From Pedobacter nanyangensis (GTDB lineage Bacteria > Bacteroidota > Bacteroidia > Sphingobacteriales > Sphingobacteriaceae): a stretch of DNA of 64,000 nt. The position numbers and the translations under genes are program-made. Under the pieces are notes generated by a model. It saw only the letters and a program-made list of their open reading frames with translations, had not been told where the DNA came from and did not search any database. The DNA lies in the NCBI RefSeq assembly GCF_003313505.1, contig NZ_QMHO01000009.1, positions 62,001 through 126,000 of the forward strand, given 5' to 3'. Numbering within the stretch: position 1 is the first letter of the stretch; the number at the start of each line of letters is the position of its first letter. Positions 7,525 to 17,387 of this stretch are shown here, in pieces.

Positions 7525-10500
7525 TTATCTTAGTAGTGTAATTGTTCCTTTAAAGGTTTTACTTGCACCGCTATTGAAGGTTACATCTATATAATAAACG
7601 TAAACACCTGTTGGCTGTGCTCTACCCCGGTAGGTACCATCCCATCCTTGTAAAATGTTTTGTGATTCGAAAACAAACTCTCCCCATTGATTGTAAACAC
7701 GCATCCTGAACTTGCCAATATGGTTGCCATAAGCTAGGAAATAATCATTCTTACCGTCGTTGTTAGGGGTAAAGGTGTTGGGGATGTAAAGCTCATCTTT
7801 AAACGGATCATTGGTAGTGGCCGTTACCGCATTGGCGTTGGCGCTAGTTTGACAAGCGGATGCGGCCTTAGCCCTAACGGTAATGGTTACCGTTTGTCCT
7901 TGTGTTAAGCCCATCACGGTATAGGTATTGGTGGTTACGGCAGTCCAAGTATTTCCTCCGTCTATTGATATTTCATAGCCGGTAGCGCCCGCTATGGCAT
8001 TCCAATTAAACTGGATACTGTTGGTGGTAATAGTTCCAACGGTTACCACCGGTGTTGCCATGATTGGCAATACATTTACCACTACCGGGGTTCTGGTACC
8101 GCTCACGCATCCACCTGCAATACTCACGGCCTCCACGTAGTAAGTAGTGGTAGTCGTTAGCGCAGCGGTGGTATAATTGATCCCCTCATACAGTGAGGTA
8201 CCGCCATTAGGTGTAGTGTACCATTTATAGGTTACGGCAGCATCGGGGTTATTTACCGTTAACGCCGTAGTGGCTCCAGCGCAAATTTGGCCGTTAGCAG
8301 CAGTAACATTTGCCGGCGCATTTGGTGCAGAACCTACCTGTACATTTACCTGGGCCCTAGCCGTTGAAGTACAGCTACCCACGCTTGCTTCTACGTAATA
8401 CACGGCATTAGCCAGTAAGGCCGGCGTGGTAAACATAGCACCCGAGCCTACCGAAGTGCCTCCCACTGGCAAGGTGTACCAAGTGTAGGTTACGCCAGTT
8501 ACTGGATTACTTACAGATAAAGTTGCCGTTCCGCCGCATGTTGTAACGTTGGCAGAAACAACGGTTGGTGTAGTTGGCCTATTCGTTACCGTTACGGTTA
8601 CTTTTACCCTTGCCGACGCATTAGTGCAACCCACAGTACCTACCGCCTGTACGTAGTAGTCGGTTGTTGCATTTAATGTCCCCGTAGTATAAGTTGTTCC
8701 GGTGTGCAACAAAGTACCTGCCACCGAGTTGTTGTACCACTCGTAAATAACGCCAGCTTGAGGATTGGTTACCGTAAGTGTGGTGCTACTGTTATTACAA
8801 ATACTGGTGCCAGCAACATCTACCACCGGCGCCAAAGGAGCAGCGGTAACAACAATGCTGATACTAGCCACACTTGAAGCATTGTTTTCGCACTTATTAT
8901 CTCCTTTTACAGTTACATAATAAGTTTTGTTAGCGCTTAGCTGAGGCGTGATAAATATTGGGCCAATATGGGCTACCGTAGTTAGTGAAGCGTTTTCATA
9001 CCAAGTGAACACCGGATTAGTTACTGTAGTACTGGTGGCAGTAAGTGTTGTTGTACTATTTTCGCAAACATTAATATTTCCGGTAAGGGTCACATCAGAT
9101 GCCACCGCTCTTGGTTTAACCACCACGGTTACGGTACGTGCATCAGCCGCAGGGCTTTCACACCTATTATCTCCTTTTACGGTTACATAATAGGTTTTGG
9201 TAGCATTAAGTGTACCTGTGGCAAATGTAGCTCCAACATGGGCAACCGTAGTTAGATTTGAGTTTTCATACCAGGTAAATATCGGATTAGTTACCGTTGT
9301 GCTGCTTGCCGTAAGGGTGACATTACCTGAACCGCATATTTCTGCCGGTATTGAAACCGATAGATCAGCAGCGGTAGCGTATGGCTTAACCACTACACTT
9401 ACGGCTTTGGCATCAGCTGGTAAACTTTCGCATTTACCATCTCCCCTTACCGTTACATAATAGGTTTGACTGGCAGCCAAAATCGGTGTACTGAAACTTG
9501 CACCTGTGCCTGCCAGGGTAGTTAAATTAGCATCGCTGTACCAGGTAAATACTGGATTAGTAATCGTTGCAGAACTAGCCGTTAAAGTTACGCTTCCAGG
9601 GCCACAGCGCTCTGTAGTTGACGACACGGTTAGATCTGCAGCAGTAGGTCTTGAGTTTACGGTTACGGTTACCGAACGTACATCACCAGCCTGATTTTCA
9701 CATCTGTTATCGCCTTTTACAGTTACATAATAGGTTTTGTTGGCCGTTAAATTACCGGTTACCAAGGTATTTCCGATAAAAACCACATTGGTTAAAGCGG
9801 CATCATCATACCAGGTAAAGATTGGATTGTTTACCGTTGAGCTTGTTGCGGTAAGGGAAGTACCGTTATTGATACAAACTGTGTTATTTCCAGTTACGGT
9901 TACATCTGCAGCTACTGCAATTGGTTTAACAATTACCGTAACGCTTTTTGCCTGCGATGCTGGACTTTCACATCTGTTATCTCCTTTTACCGTTACATAA
10001 TAAGTTTGTGTTGAGGTTAAGTTAGGGCTATAACTTGGTCCTGTAAATACGGGAGTGGCTAAGTTTGAATCGGTATACCACGTAAATATAGGATTAGTTA
10101 CCGTGCTGCTACTGGCCGTAAGCGTAACATTGCCTGAACCACAGCGCTCCGTTGATGGAGACAACATCAAATCAGTATTGGTAGCTGGTGGATTGATATT
10201 GATGGTTACAGGCTTCGCATCTAAAACACCGTTTTCACAATTATTATTATCGCCATATACGGTAACATAATAAGTGGTGCTTGCGGTAAGCGTTGGCGTA
10301 GTAAATGTTGGCCCAGTCCATTCAAGCACGGTCAATGCAGCATCTGAGTACCATTTGAAAGTGGGATTAGCCACTGTAGTACTACTTGCTGTTAAGGTTG
10401 CTGTAGTAGAGGCACAAACATTTGGATTACCAGATACTTGAATATCTGATGCCAAAGGCCTTCTTTTAACTTCTATAACAATTGGAGTACGATTTCCGTT

Positions 10501-13500
10501 AGCACAAGAATTTGCATTCACGGCTTCTACCAAGAAAGTGTGGGTACCCACCGTTAGGTTTGCCGGAGTAGTGTATGTAGCGCTGTTCAACGCTACCGCA
10601 ACTCCATTTGCATACCAGTTATAAGTTACCCCAGCAATTTGATTTACACTTAAAGTTGCAGCAGTTCCAAAGCATACCTCGGTGGGGTTACCAGCCAATG
10701 GTGTTGGAGGTGCTGGCGTTGGTAATATGGTTACCTGAACCGGAGTGCCAACACTCTCGCAACCATCTGCTACCGCCCTAACATTATAAACGTAAGTGCC
10801 CGCAGTTAAAGCTATTGGTGTAGCATAAGTATTTCCATCAGCAAGATAAGTATTACCCAAGTACCATTTGTAGGTAATGCCCGACACTGGATTTTTAACA
10901 CTTAGTAAAGCTGAACCACCTTCACAGGCGTTTGCGGTAGCTGCCTCTACCTGAGGTGCCACACCTACCCTTTGAACATAATTAAGATCTACCGAGGTGA
11001 AAGCGCTCACTAAACCAGAATTTAAACGAAGCTCTACACCATTAAATGCCTGTGTTGGCACAAAACTTAACGTAGCGGCGCTACCATCGCTCAGCAGCGC
11101 TAAATTAATCAAGGGGTTGTTGGCCTCCATTACATCGTTGTTACTCGTGTTGCCATTATAGGTTAACACACTGATGGATGGAATTACAGCCAACGACAAT
11201 AATTTGCCCGGTGAAGTGATACGGACCCTTACGGTGTCGCCCACATGAGATAGAGAAGTGAAACCAACTCTATGATAAACGTATGAACCTACCGCACCTA
11301 CAGGCATCACCAATGATGATCCACTTTCTGCATTATTATCAACGGCTAATCCCCTGTTAAATACACCTGCAAGCAAGGCTATACCCGACACACCGGCATC
11401 GAGATCTAGCGTTGCCGATGTACACGGTACCGGACTATTCCCGTCGGCAGTTACGGTAACAGTTACCGGAATTCTAAGTGATTTACATCCTCCCAAAACC
11501 TCTGCCTCTACATAGTAGGTGTAAGTTCCAACCGATAGCGTAGGCGTTAAATAAGATGGACTATTAGCGGCCAAAGGCAAAACATCTGCCATGTTAGCAT
11601 ACCAATTGATGATTGCGTTAGGTGTACTAGAAGTTGCCGACAGCAATGCTCTTGAATTTGCTCTGATGGTTACGTTAGGTGTGCCCACAATTGGTGCATC
11701 TAAAGTTCCTGCATTTACCTGTACGCCAGTTGGAGCAGATAGTGTTCCACAGCTATTTTCCGCTCTTACCGTGTAGGTGGTTAATCCGGTTACATTGTTT
11801 ACGGTGTAAGTAGTTCCATCAGCAAGATAGGTGTTTGAGCTGTCATACCATTTATAAGTAAGGCCAGCTACCGGGTTTTTCACTTGTAGCACAACACTAC
11901 CGCCAGTACAAGTAGTTACATTATTGGCCAACAATTCGGGGTCATCGGGTATTGGGGCCAAGGTTACATTTACCAATGCCCTTAAGCTTTCGCATGCGTT
12001 GGCAGATGCGGTAACGTAAAACTTGGTTGCTGCTGTAATTGCCGGTGTGGTAATCGTTGCACCAGTTCCTACCACTGCCCCACCTTCGTTGTACCAAGTG
12101 TAAGTTAAACCTTTGTCCTGAACGCTCAATGTTACTGGTTGGCCGCTACAAGCCACAACATTTGCACTGGTTACTGTTGGAACCGTTACCACATGTTGAG
12201 CGTAGTTTACATTAATGGAGTTCAACGCACCAACTACACCGCCATTGAGGCGTATCTCTACTTGGTTGAAAATCTGTGTTGGAACAAAGGTTAATAGCGC
12301 CTGAGAGCCGCCGCTTAACAGTTCTAAATTAATGAGCGAGTTATTTAGATTGATGAGGTCATTGTTTGAAGTTCCGTTTCTTAAGGTAGATAGCTGTACA
12401 GAACCTAACAGGTTCAGGGAAAGCAAGCGGCCTGGTGAGCTAATCAATACCCTAAGCGTGTCACCTACAATACTTTCACCTTGAAAATTTAAACGTTGAT
12501 AAACATAGGCACCCAAAGCACCTACTGGTAATGACAATGTAGAGGCCGTTTGCGTATCATTGTCTACAGCCAAACCAGGGTTCGAAACCCCAGCAAGTAG
12601 CGCTACGCCAACCACTCCATTTTCTTCGCTAACTGGCGAAACACATGGGGTTGGATTTGGAGCTCCTGTATTTACGGTAATGGTAATCATCACCCTTGAT
12701 GGCGAAACGCAGCCAGTGGTATTCGATCTGGCTTCCACATAATAAGAGGTCGTTGTATTTAGTGGTGGGGTTACATAAGTTGCTCCTGCGTGAATAGGAG
12801 TTGCAGCTGTAGGCGAAGTAAACCAGTTAAAGGTCACATCAGTTTCGCTTGAGCTTGCGGTAATCACTACAGTTTGACCAGCATTAATGGTTGAAACTGA
12901 AGCTTGTACTTGAGGCAGGATTGGGCGAGGATTTACCACTACCTGAACAGATCCTCTGCCTGAGCTGGTACATCCTTGTTGGTAAGCCTCTACATAATAG
13001 TTTTTAGTTGCAGTTACATTTGAAAGTGTATAAGTTGCCCCGGTATGAACTACTGTTCCTCCAGTAGAAACTTCATACCACCTATAGGTAACTGCCGGAT
13101 TAGGATTTTCTACGGCCAAGGTAACAGGCGAGCCTTCGCAAGCCGTAAGGGTTGGTGCGGCAAAAGTAGGCACATCAAGCAATGGTACTACATTTACCAC
13201 TACTGGTATGCGGGCTGTATTTGCGCATCCGTTTCTTGAAACTTCAATATAATAAGTAGTTGAAGCCGTAAGATTTGGCGTGGTATAAGAAGATGTAGTA
13301 GCAAAGGCGGTTCCGCCAGTGGCGTTAGCAAACCAAGCAATTTGTGTATTGCCATTTGCCACTGCACTAATGGTGGCATTGGTATTATAGCAAATGGTTT
13401 GACCATTACCTGTAATTGTTGGACTAGGATACACAATTTGTGCACCATAAATATCGAGGCTACTAAGAGCGGCAACAACTGCTTGAAAACGAACCTCTAC

Positions 13501-16500
13501 TCTATCAAAGTCAGCTCCTGCCGCAAATGTAGCCTCAAATCTATTACCTCCCAATAATTGTAGATAAACTAATGAGGAGTTCAGCTGAAGTGTTCTCACT
13601 ACAGCGTTATTTTTCATGACATTCACCGTAATGCCACCTAAAACCGACAAATCCAGCAAGCCGGTTGGCGTGGCTAAATCTAAACGGATACTATCAGTGG
13701 CCAATCCTCCAGTGGATGGGAAAATTAACCTTTGGAAACCGGTAGCACCTACCCCAACGGATAAAGTAATACGGGTAAAGTTGTTTTTATCGGCATCTAC
13801 CGAAGCACCTGGGTTAGCTACATTACAAAGCGCACATAATAAGCCAGTAGTACCGCTCACTTGTGCATTTGCAGCATTACAATCTGCACCAACGCCACCC
13901 GTAATTACGTTAACTACCACTGGCATTCTTACCGTACTGGCGCATCCTTGTGCACTTACGCTCTCTGCATAGTAAGTAGTGGTTACCGTTAAGCTAGGGG
14001 TGGTAAAATCTGTACCAGTTCCCAAAACTGTGCCACCGGTAGGCTGCGAATACCAGTTGATGGTATTGCCGGCATCGGCCGAAGCCCTAACTGTAGTGCT
14101 TTGGTTAGCGTTAATTGTTTGGTTATTGGTTAAAATTACCGCTGGATTTGGTGCGGGGTTGGCGGTTACATTTACGGCGGTACGTGCACTCACCGCAGTG
14201 CCAGACACCGCTTCTACATAAAAAATGGTGTTTGCCGCAATATTGCCTGTAGTAAAGTTGCCATTATTGCCTGTTGCCAATGGCGTACTACCACTTGCAC
14301 CATACCAGTTGTAGGTTACTCCGGCCTGTGTATTGGTTACCGTAAGGGTTGCGGTTGTACCGCTACAAACCGTAACTGCCGCCACCACTGGGGCGCCTAC
14401 ATTTACCTTAATTTGATAGTTAGTAGTTACCGTATTGGAAGCGGCATCAGTTACTTTAACTGCAAAAGTATAACTACCACCTGTGGTTGGGGTACCTGTT
14501 AACTCCCTTGTGGTGGTGTTAAAACTTAACCCAGCAGGTAAATTTAGTGCTTCATATACGTATGGACCTGTACCGCCACTTACTGCCGGCAAAGTTTGCA
14601 CTGGATATACTGCACCTACCGTTCCGTCGGGCAAAGTTGCTGTAGCTAGCGTTAAAGCGCCATTTACTTTCAAAGCATAAGTATTTGATACTTGCCTACC
14701 CTCTGCATCAGTTACCGTTAAGGTAATGGTAAAATTACCTGCACCCGTGGGTGTTCCAGTTAATGCCCTAGTAGTTGGATTGAAAGACAATCCGGCTGGC
14801 ACATTGGTAGCTACATAAGTATATGGACCTACGCCACCCGTGGCTGCCGGCAAAATTTCGGTAGCATAAACAACGCCTACGGTGCCGTCTGCTAATGTTT
14901 TGCCTGCAATGGCCAATGGCGCTACTACCCTAACCGTGTAATTGTTATTAGCGGTTACGCCAGCGGCATCAGTTACCTGTACGTTAACTGTAAAGGTTCC
15001 CGTAGTAGTTGGCGTACCTGTAATTTCAAGTGTTGCAGGGTTAAAGCTTAAGCCAGGAGGCAAATTAGTTGCGATATAAGTATAGCCAGGGGTGCCGCCT
15101 GTTGCAGCAGGAATCAACTGCGTTGGATAAGCAATACCTACAGTACCATCGGCCAAAGAAGCGTTTGGCAAAACCAGTGCATTTTTGACATTGATGGTGT
15201 AATTCATACTTGCAGTGTTACCATCGGCATCACTAACATTTACGGTTACTACATAGGGTCCTGCTACCGTGGGTGTTCCGGTAATTTCTCGTGTAGTTGG
15301 GTTAAAACCAAGTCCTGGAGGAAGATTAACCGCCGTATAAGTATATGGTGTACTACCTCCTGCAGCAGGTGGAATAACTTGTGTTGGGTATCCTACACCT
15401 ACCGTACCATCAGGCAAGGTTGCAGCTGTGAGCGTTAAAGTGGCAGTTACCACGAGCGTTTGGGCAGCAGTTAAGCTACACCCCTTGCTATCCGTTACGG
15501 TGATGGAAAAATTGTATGTGCCGGCTTGGGTAGGTACTCCACCCAGCAATCCGGCAGCGCTTAAAGTCAATCCGGGGGGCAACGTACTTCCGGCAGCCAG
15601 TGCATAGGTGTAACTTGGTGTACCACCAGTAGCGGCAGTGAGCTGTTTGCTATAAGCTGAACCAACCGTTGCATTGGCAAACGTGGTTGCCGCAAAAGTA
15701 ATTTGAGGGTTTACCGTTACCGTTACAGGTACTCTTACCGATTCAGCTGCACAGCCTATTTGCCTAGCAGCTACATAATAAGTTTTATTTGCGGTAAGTT
15801 GCGGCGTAGTATAAGTTCCATTGTAAGGTGTGGTTGCTAAAGGACTACCACCTTCCAAAGCTTCGTACCATAACAACTCGTTGGTAGCGGCAGTAGTAGC
15901 TCCCAAAGTAGCAGTGGTATTGTAACAGGCGTTTAAACTATTAGATAATGGGGCAGTAAACGTTGGCCTTGGTGCCGAACGGGTTACTTCGTGGATATTT
16001 AAAGATTGCGTTAAAGAAATATTTAAGAGCGCCGACAGTGTAATTTTAACCCTGTCGAAAGATACATTAGGCGAAAAAGGAATGGTAACAGGCTGCCCAC
16101 TATTTAACAGGCCAAGTAAATCCAAATTGAGTAGGCCGGCCACTCCTGTTCGGGTATAAACCAATGTATTGCCATTATAGGCTTCAACGGTGATATTTCC
16201 CAGTAAACCTACGTTGGCTAGTGCTTGTGATACGCTTAACCTAATGTTAAGTTCATCACCTACCCTTGATGGAGAATTGAAATAAATATTTTGACTAATG
16301 GTACCTGCCGCGGCAATAAGCCCTAAACTGATGTTGGATGAAGTTACAGGATTTCCGTCGATGGCATATTCGATATTGGTTACTCCTGCAGCACCCAAAC
16401 TAAGTAAGCTTAAGGTTGCCCCGGTACCTTCGTAGTCGGTAGCGAAAGGTGGATCGCAATTACCCGTACCCGAGACATAGAAAGCGTTGTACACCCTGAT

Positions 16501-17094
16501 TTCATTAGGTGTACTGAGTAAAAGTGTATTGGTAACATCCTTAATGAACACGCTACGGTATTCTACCGTTGGGGTAACCGCCAAATAATAATTCCCTTGT
16601 GCATCACGCACCAATTTGATATTTGTAGTGGCAAAGGCAGCGTTGCTGGACCCCGTAAGTACATTGTCTCCATTTGCATTTCTGGCGCCTACGGTAAAAA
16701 AATGATCGCCCAGCAAAACATTTCCCAAAACACTGGCTAAACTGGAACCCAAATTACCTCCAAGCAATGCGTTCAATAAGGTTTGATCATAGCCTATTCG
16801 GATAAAAGTGGTTCGGTTAGCAGGAACATTTTGTGCAAAATTCAATTGCAGCTCACCACTGTACCTGCCAATACCTAATAATGCGCCGCCATAAGATTTT
16901 ACCGAAGCATAGTCGTTGTCGTCTCGTGTGGCATTGTCCTTGCCGTCAACCTGGCTAGACATGACCGTTGCAGAAGCGGCAAAAATTTTAGTTTGTGCAT
17001 ACGATGAGCTAGCCAAAAGCGTTATTAGGTAGAAGTGCAAGAAAAAGACCAACCATTGAGCCCTTCTTGCTGACTGAGTAGAGGTTACTTCCAT
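7525..17094 (-). CDS. Giant T9SS-secreted Ig-repeat adhesin with type-B C-terminal domain
   Basis: The 3189-residue protein has an N-terminal signal (hydrophobic core FFLHFYLITLLASSSYAQ). From N to C it carries about 20 Ig-like repeats of about 75-90 residues, marked by a central WY and a YYVT/YYVEA strand (residues 370-460 and 900-3010), and five He_PIG-type repeats (about 468-900, DGTVG...LPPGLSF...ITGTP). Four copies of a separate domain of about 150 residues lie near 213-370, 1068-1221, 1483-1633 and 1888-2041. A fibronectin-III-like domain (about 3013-3095) and a gliding-motility-associated type-B CTD (about 3100-3189, FTPNNDGKNDYF ... QGWDGTYRG ... PTGVYVYYIDV) complete the protein. It heads an operon with PorP/SprF and a PorE-like protein, the usual arrangement for SprB-like adhesins. 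Expected location is the cell surface. Ligand unknown. Confidence 0.93.
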   Translation of the reverse strand: MEVTSTQSARRAQWLVFFLHFYLITLLASSSYAQTKIFAASATVMSSQVDGKDNATRDDNDYASVKSYGGALLGIGRYSGELQLNFAQNVPANRTTFIRIGYDQTLLNALLGGNLGSSLASVLGNVLLGDHFFTVGARNANGDNVLTGSSNAAFATTNIKLVRDAQGNYYLAVTPTVEYRSVFIKDVTNTLLLSTPNEIRVYNAFYVSGTGNCDPPFATDYEGTGATLSLLSLGAAGVTNIEYAIDGNPVTSSNISLGLIAAAGTISQNIYFNSPSRVGDELNIRLSVSQALANVGLLGNITVEAYNGNTLVYTRTGVAGLLNLDLLGLLNSGQPVTIPFSPNVSFDRVKITLSALLNISLTQSLNIHEVTRSAPRPTFTAPLSNSLNACYNTTATLGATTAATNELLWYEALEGGSPLATTPYNGTYTTPQLTANKTYYVAARQIGCAAESVRVPVTVTVNPQITFAATTFANATVGSAYSKQLTAATGGTPSYTYALAAGSTLPPGLTLSAAGLLGGVPTQAGTYNFSITVTDSKGCSLTAAQTLVVTATLTLTAATLPDGTVGVGYPTQVIPPAAGGSTPYTYTAVNLPPGLGFNPTTREITGTPTVAGPYVVTVNVSDADGNTASMNYTINVKNALVLPNASLADGTVGIAYPTQLIPAATGGTPGYTYIATNLPPGLSFNPATLEITGTPTTTGTFTVNVQVTDAAGVTANNNYTVRVVAPLAIAGKTLADGTVGVVYATEILPAATGGVGPYTYVATNVPAGLSFNPTTRALTGTPTGAGNFTITLTVTDAEGRQVSNTYALKVNGALTLATATLPDGTVGAVYPVQTLPAVSGGTGPYVYEALNLPAGLSFNTTTRELTGTPTTGGSYTFAVKVTDAASNTVTTNYQIKVNVGAPVVAAVTVCSGTTATLTVTNTQAGVTYNWYGASGSTPLATGNNGNFTTGNIAANTIFYVEAVSGTAVSARTAVNVTANPAPNPAVILTNNQTINANQSTTVRASADAGNTINWYSQPTGGTVLGTGTDFTTPSLTVTTTYYAESVSAQGCASTVRMPVVVNVITGGVGADCNAANAQVSGTTGLLCALCNVANPGASVDADKNNFTRITLSVGVGATGFQRLIFPSTGGLATDSIRLDLATPTGLLDLSVLGGITVNVMKNNAVVRTLQLNSSLVYLQLLGGNRFEATFAAGADFDRVEVRFQAVVAALSSLDIYGAQIVYPSPTITGNGQTICYNTNATISAVANGNTQIAWFANATGGTAFATTSSYTTPNLTASTTYYIEVSRNGCANTARIPVVVNVVPLLDVPTFAAPTLTACEGSPVTLAVENPNPAVTYRWYEVSTGGTVVHTGATYTLSNVTATKNYYVEAYQQGCTSSGRGSVQVVVNPRPILPQVQASVSTINAGQTVVITASSSETDVTFNWFTSPTAATPIHAGATYVTPPLNTTTSYYVEARSNTTGCVSPSRVMITITVNTGAPNPTPCVSPVSEENGVVGVALLAGVSNPGLAVDNDTQTASTLSLPVGALGAYVYQRLNFQGESIVGDTLRVLISSPGRLLSLNLLGSVQLSTLRNGTSNNDLINLNNSLINLELLSGGSQALLTFVPTQIFNQVEIRLNGGVVGALNSINVNYAQHVVTVPTVTSANVVACSGQPVTLSVQDKGLTYTWYNEGGAVVGTGATITTPAITAATKFYVTASANACESLRALVNVTLAPIPDDPELLANNVTTCTGGSVVLQVKNPVAGLTYKWYDSSNTYLADGTTYTVNNVTGLTTYTVRAENSCGTLSAPTGVQVNAGTLDAPIVGTPNVTIRANSRALLSATSSTPNAIINWYANMADVLPLAANSPSYLTPTLSVGTYTYYVEAEVLGGCKSLRIPVTVTVTADGNSPVPCTSATLDLDAGVSGIALLAGVFNRGLAVDNNAESGSSLVMPVGAVGSYVYHRVGFTSLSHVGDTVRVRITSPGKLLSLAVIPSISVLTYNGNTSNNDVMEANNPLINLALLSDGSAATLSFVPTQAFNGVELRLNSGLVSAFTSVDLNYVQRVGVAPQVEAATANACEGGSALLSVKNPVSGITYKWYLGNTYLADGNTYATPIALTAGTYVYNVRAVADGCESVGTPVQVTILPTPAPPTPLAGNPTEVCFGTAATLSVNQIAGVTYNWYANGVAVALNSATYTTPANLTVGTHTFLVEAVNANSCANGNRTPIVIEVKRRPLASDIQVSGNPNVCASTTATLTASSTTVANPTFKWYSDAALTVLEWTGPTFTTPTLTASTTYYVTVYGDNNNCENGVLDAKPVTININPPATNTDLMLSPSTERCGSGNVTLTASSSTVTNPIFTWYTDSNLATPVFTGPSYSPNLTSTQTYYVTVKGDNRCESPASQAKSVTVIVKPIAVAADVTVTGNNTVCINNGTSLTATSSTVNNPIFTWYDDAALTNVVFIGNTLVTGNLTANKTYYVTVKGDNRCENQAGDVRSVTVTVNSRPTAADLTVSSTTERCGPGSVTLTASSATITNPVFTWYSDANLTTLAGTGASFSTPILAASQTYYVTVRGDGKCESLPADAKAVSVVVKPYATAADLSVSIPAEICGSGNVTLTASSTTVTNPIFTWYENSNLTTVAHVGATFATGTLNATKTYYVTVKGDNRCESPAADARTVTVVVKPRAVASDVTLTGNINVCENSTTTLTATSTTVTNPVFTWYENASLTTVAHIGPIFITPQLSANKTYYVTVKGDNKCENNASSVASISIVVTAAPLAPVVDVAGTSICNNSSTTLTVTNPQAGVIYEWYNNSVAGTLLHTGTTYTTGTLNATTDYYVQAVGTVGCTNASARVKVTVTVTNRPTTPTVVSANVTTCGGTATLSVSNPVTGVTYTWYTLPVGGTSVGSGAMFTTPALLANAVYYVEASVGSCTSTARAQVNVQVGSAPNAPANVTAANGQICAGATTALTVNNPDAAVTYKWYTTPNGGTSLYEGINYTTAALTTTTTYYVEAVSIAGGCVSGTRTPVVVNVLPIMATPVVTVGTITTNSIQFNWNAIAGATGYEISIDGGNTWTAVTTNTYTVMGLTQGQTVTITVRAKAASACQTSANANAVTATTNDPFKDELYIPNTFTPNNDGKNDYFLAYGNHIGKFRMRVYNQWGEFVFESQNILQGWDGTYRGRAQPTGVYVYYIDVTFNSGASKTFKGTITLLR
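8880..10290 (-). repeat. Tandem 270-bp coding repeats in the adhesin
   Basis: A near-identical block with core GTTACATAATA (plus-strand reading; GGTAACATAATA in the last copy) recurs at 8913, 9183, 9453, 9723, 9993 and 10263. The spacing is exactly 270 bases, or 90 codons. Each unit encodes one Ig-like repeat ending YYVTVKGDNRCES or close variants. The uniform length and high similarity set this stretch apart from the other, more divergent Ig repeats in the same gene. Confidence 0.88.
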
Positions 17095-17360
17095 AAGCCT
17101 GGGGATTTGATAATGTTAATTCACAACAATATTAATTAAGCATATCCCGTTTTTGGCTGTTCATTTTATTCATCTACCGTTCAGATAGACTTTATTGCTG
17201 TTCATTTTGTTCGTTTTTTAAATGATCAAACATAACCCTGCTTCTTATGTTATAGCTTGATTGAACATTTAAGCATGCGGGAAAAATACCAGCAGACCAT
17301 AGTTTTCCTGTTCAATATTTTTATTTTAAAAAAAATCGGTCTGTTTTTTTTATTATTTTA
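17095..17360. promoter_or_regulatory. Divergent promoter region with TGTTCA elements
   Basis: This 266-base AT-rich region separates the adhesin operon from the STAND regulator. A 12-base direct repeat GCTGTTCATTTT occurs at 17156-17167 and 17197-17208 (41 bases apart). Further TGTTCA cores lie at 17309-17314 and, inverted, at 17262-17267. These could be operator sites for both divergent genes. No clear Bacteroidota -33/-7 pair was identified with confidence. Confidence 0.4.
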
Positions 17361-17387
17361 GTGAATAACAATAAAAGAAGCTCTCTC

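Noticed and set aside
8948..10270. Series of plus-strand open frames of 60-90 codons at regular spacing
   Set aside because: They are antisense shadows of the 270-bp adhesin repeats; the spacing is that of the repeats and the translations are low-complexity.
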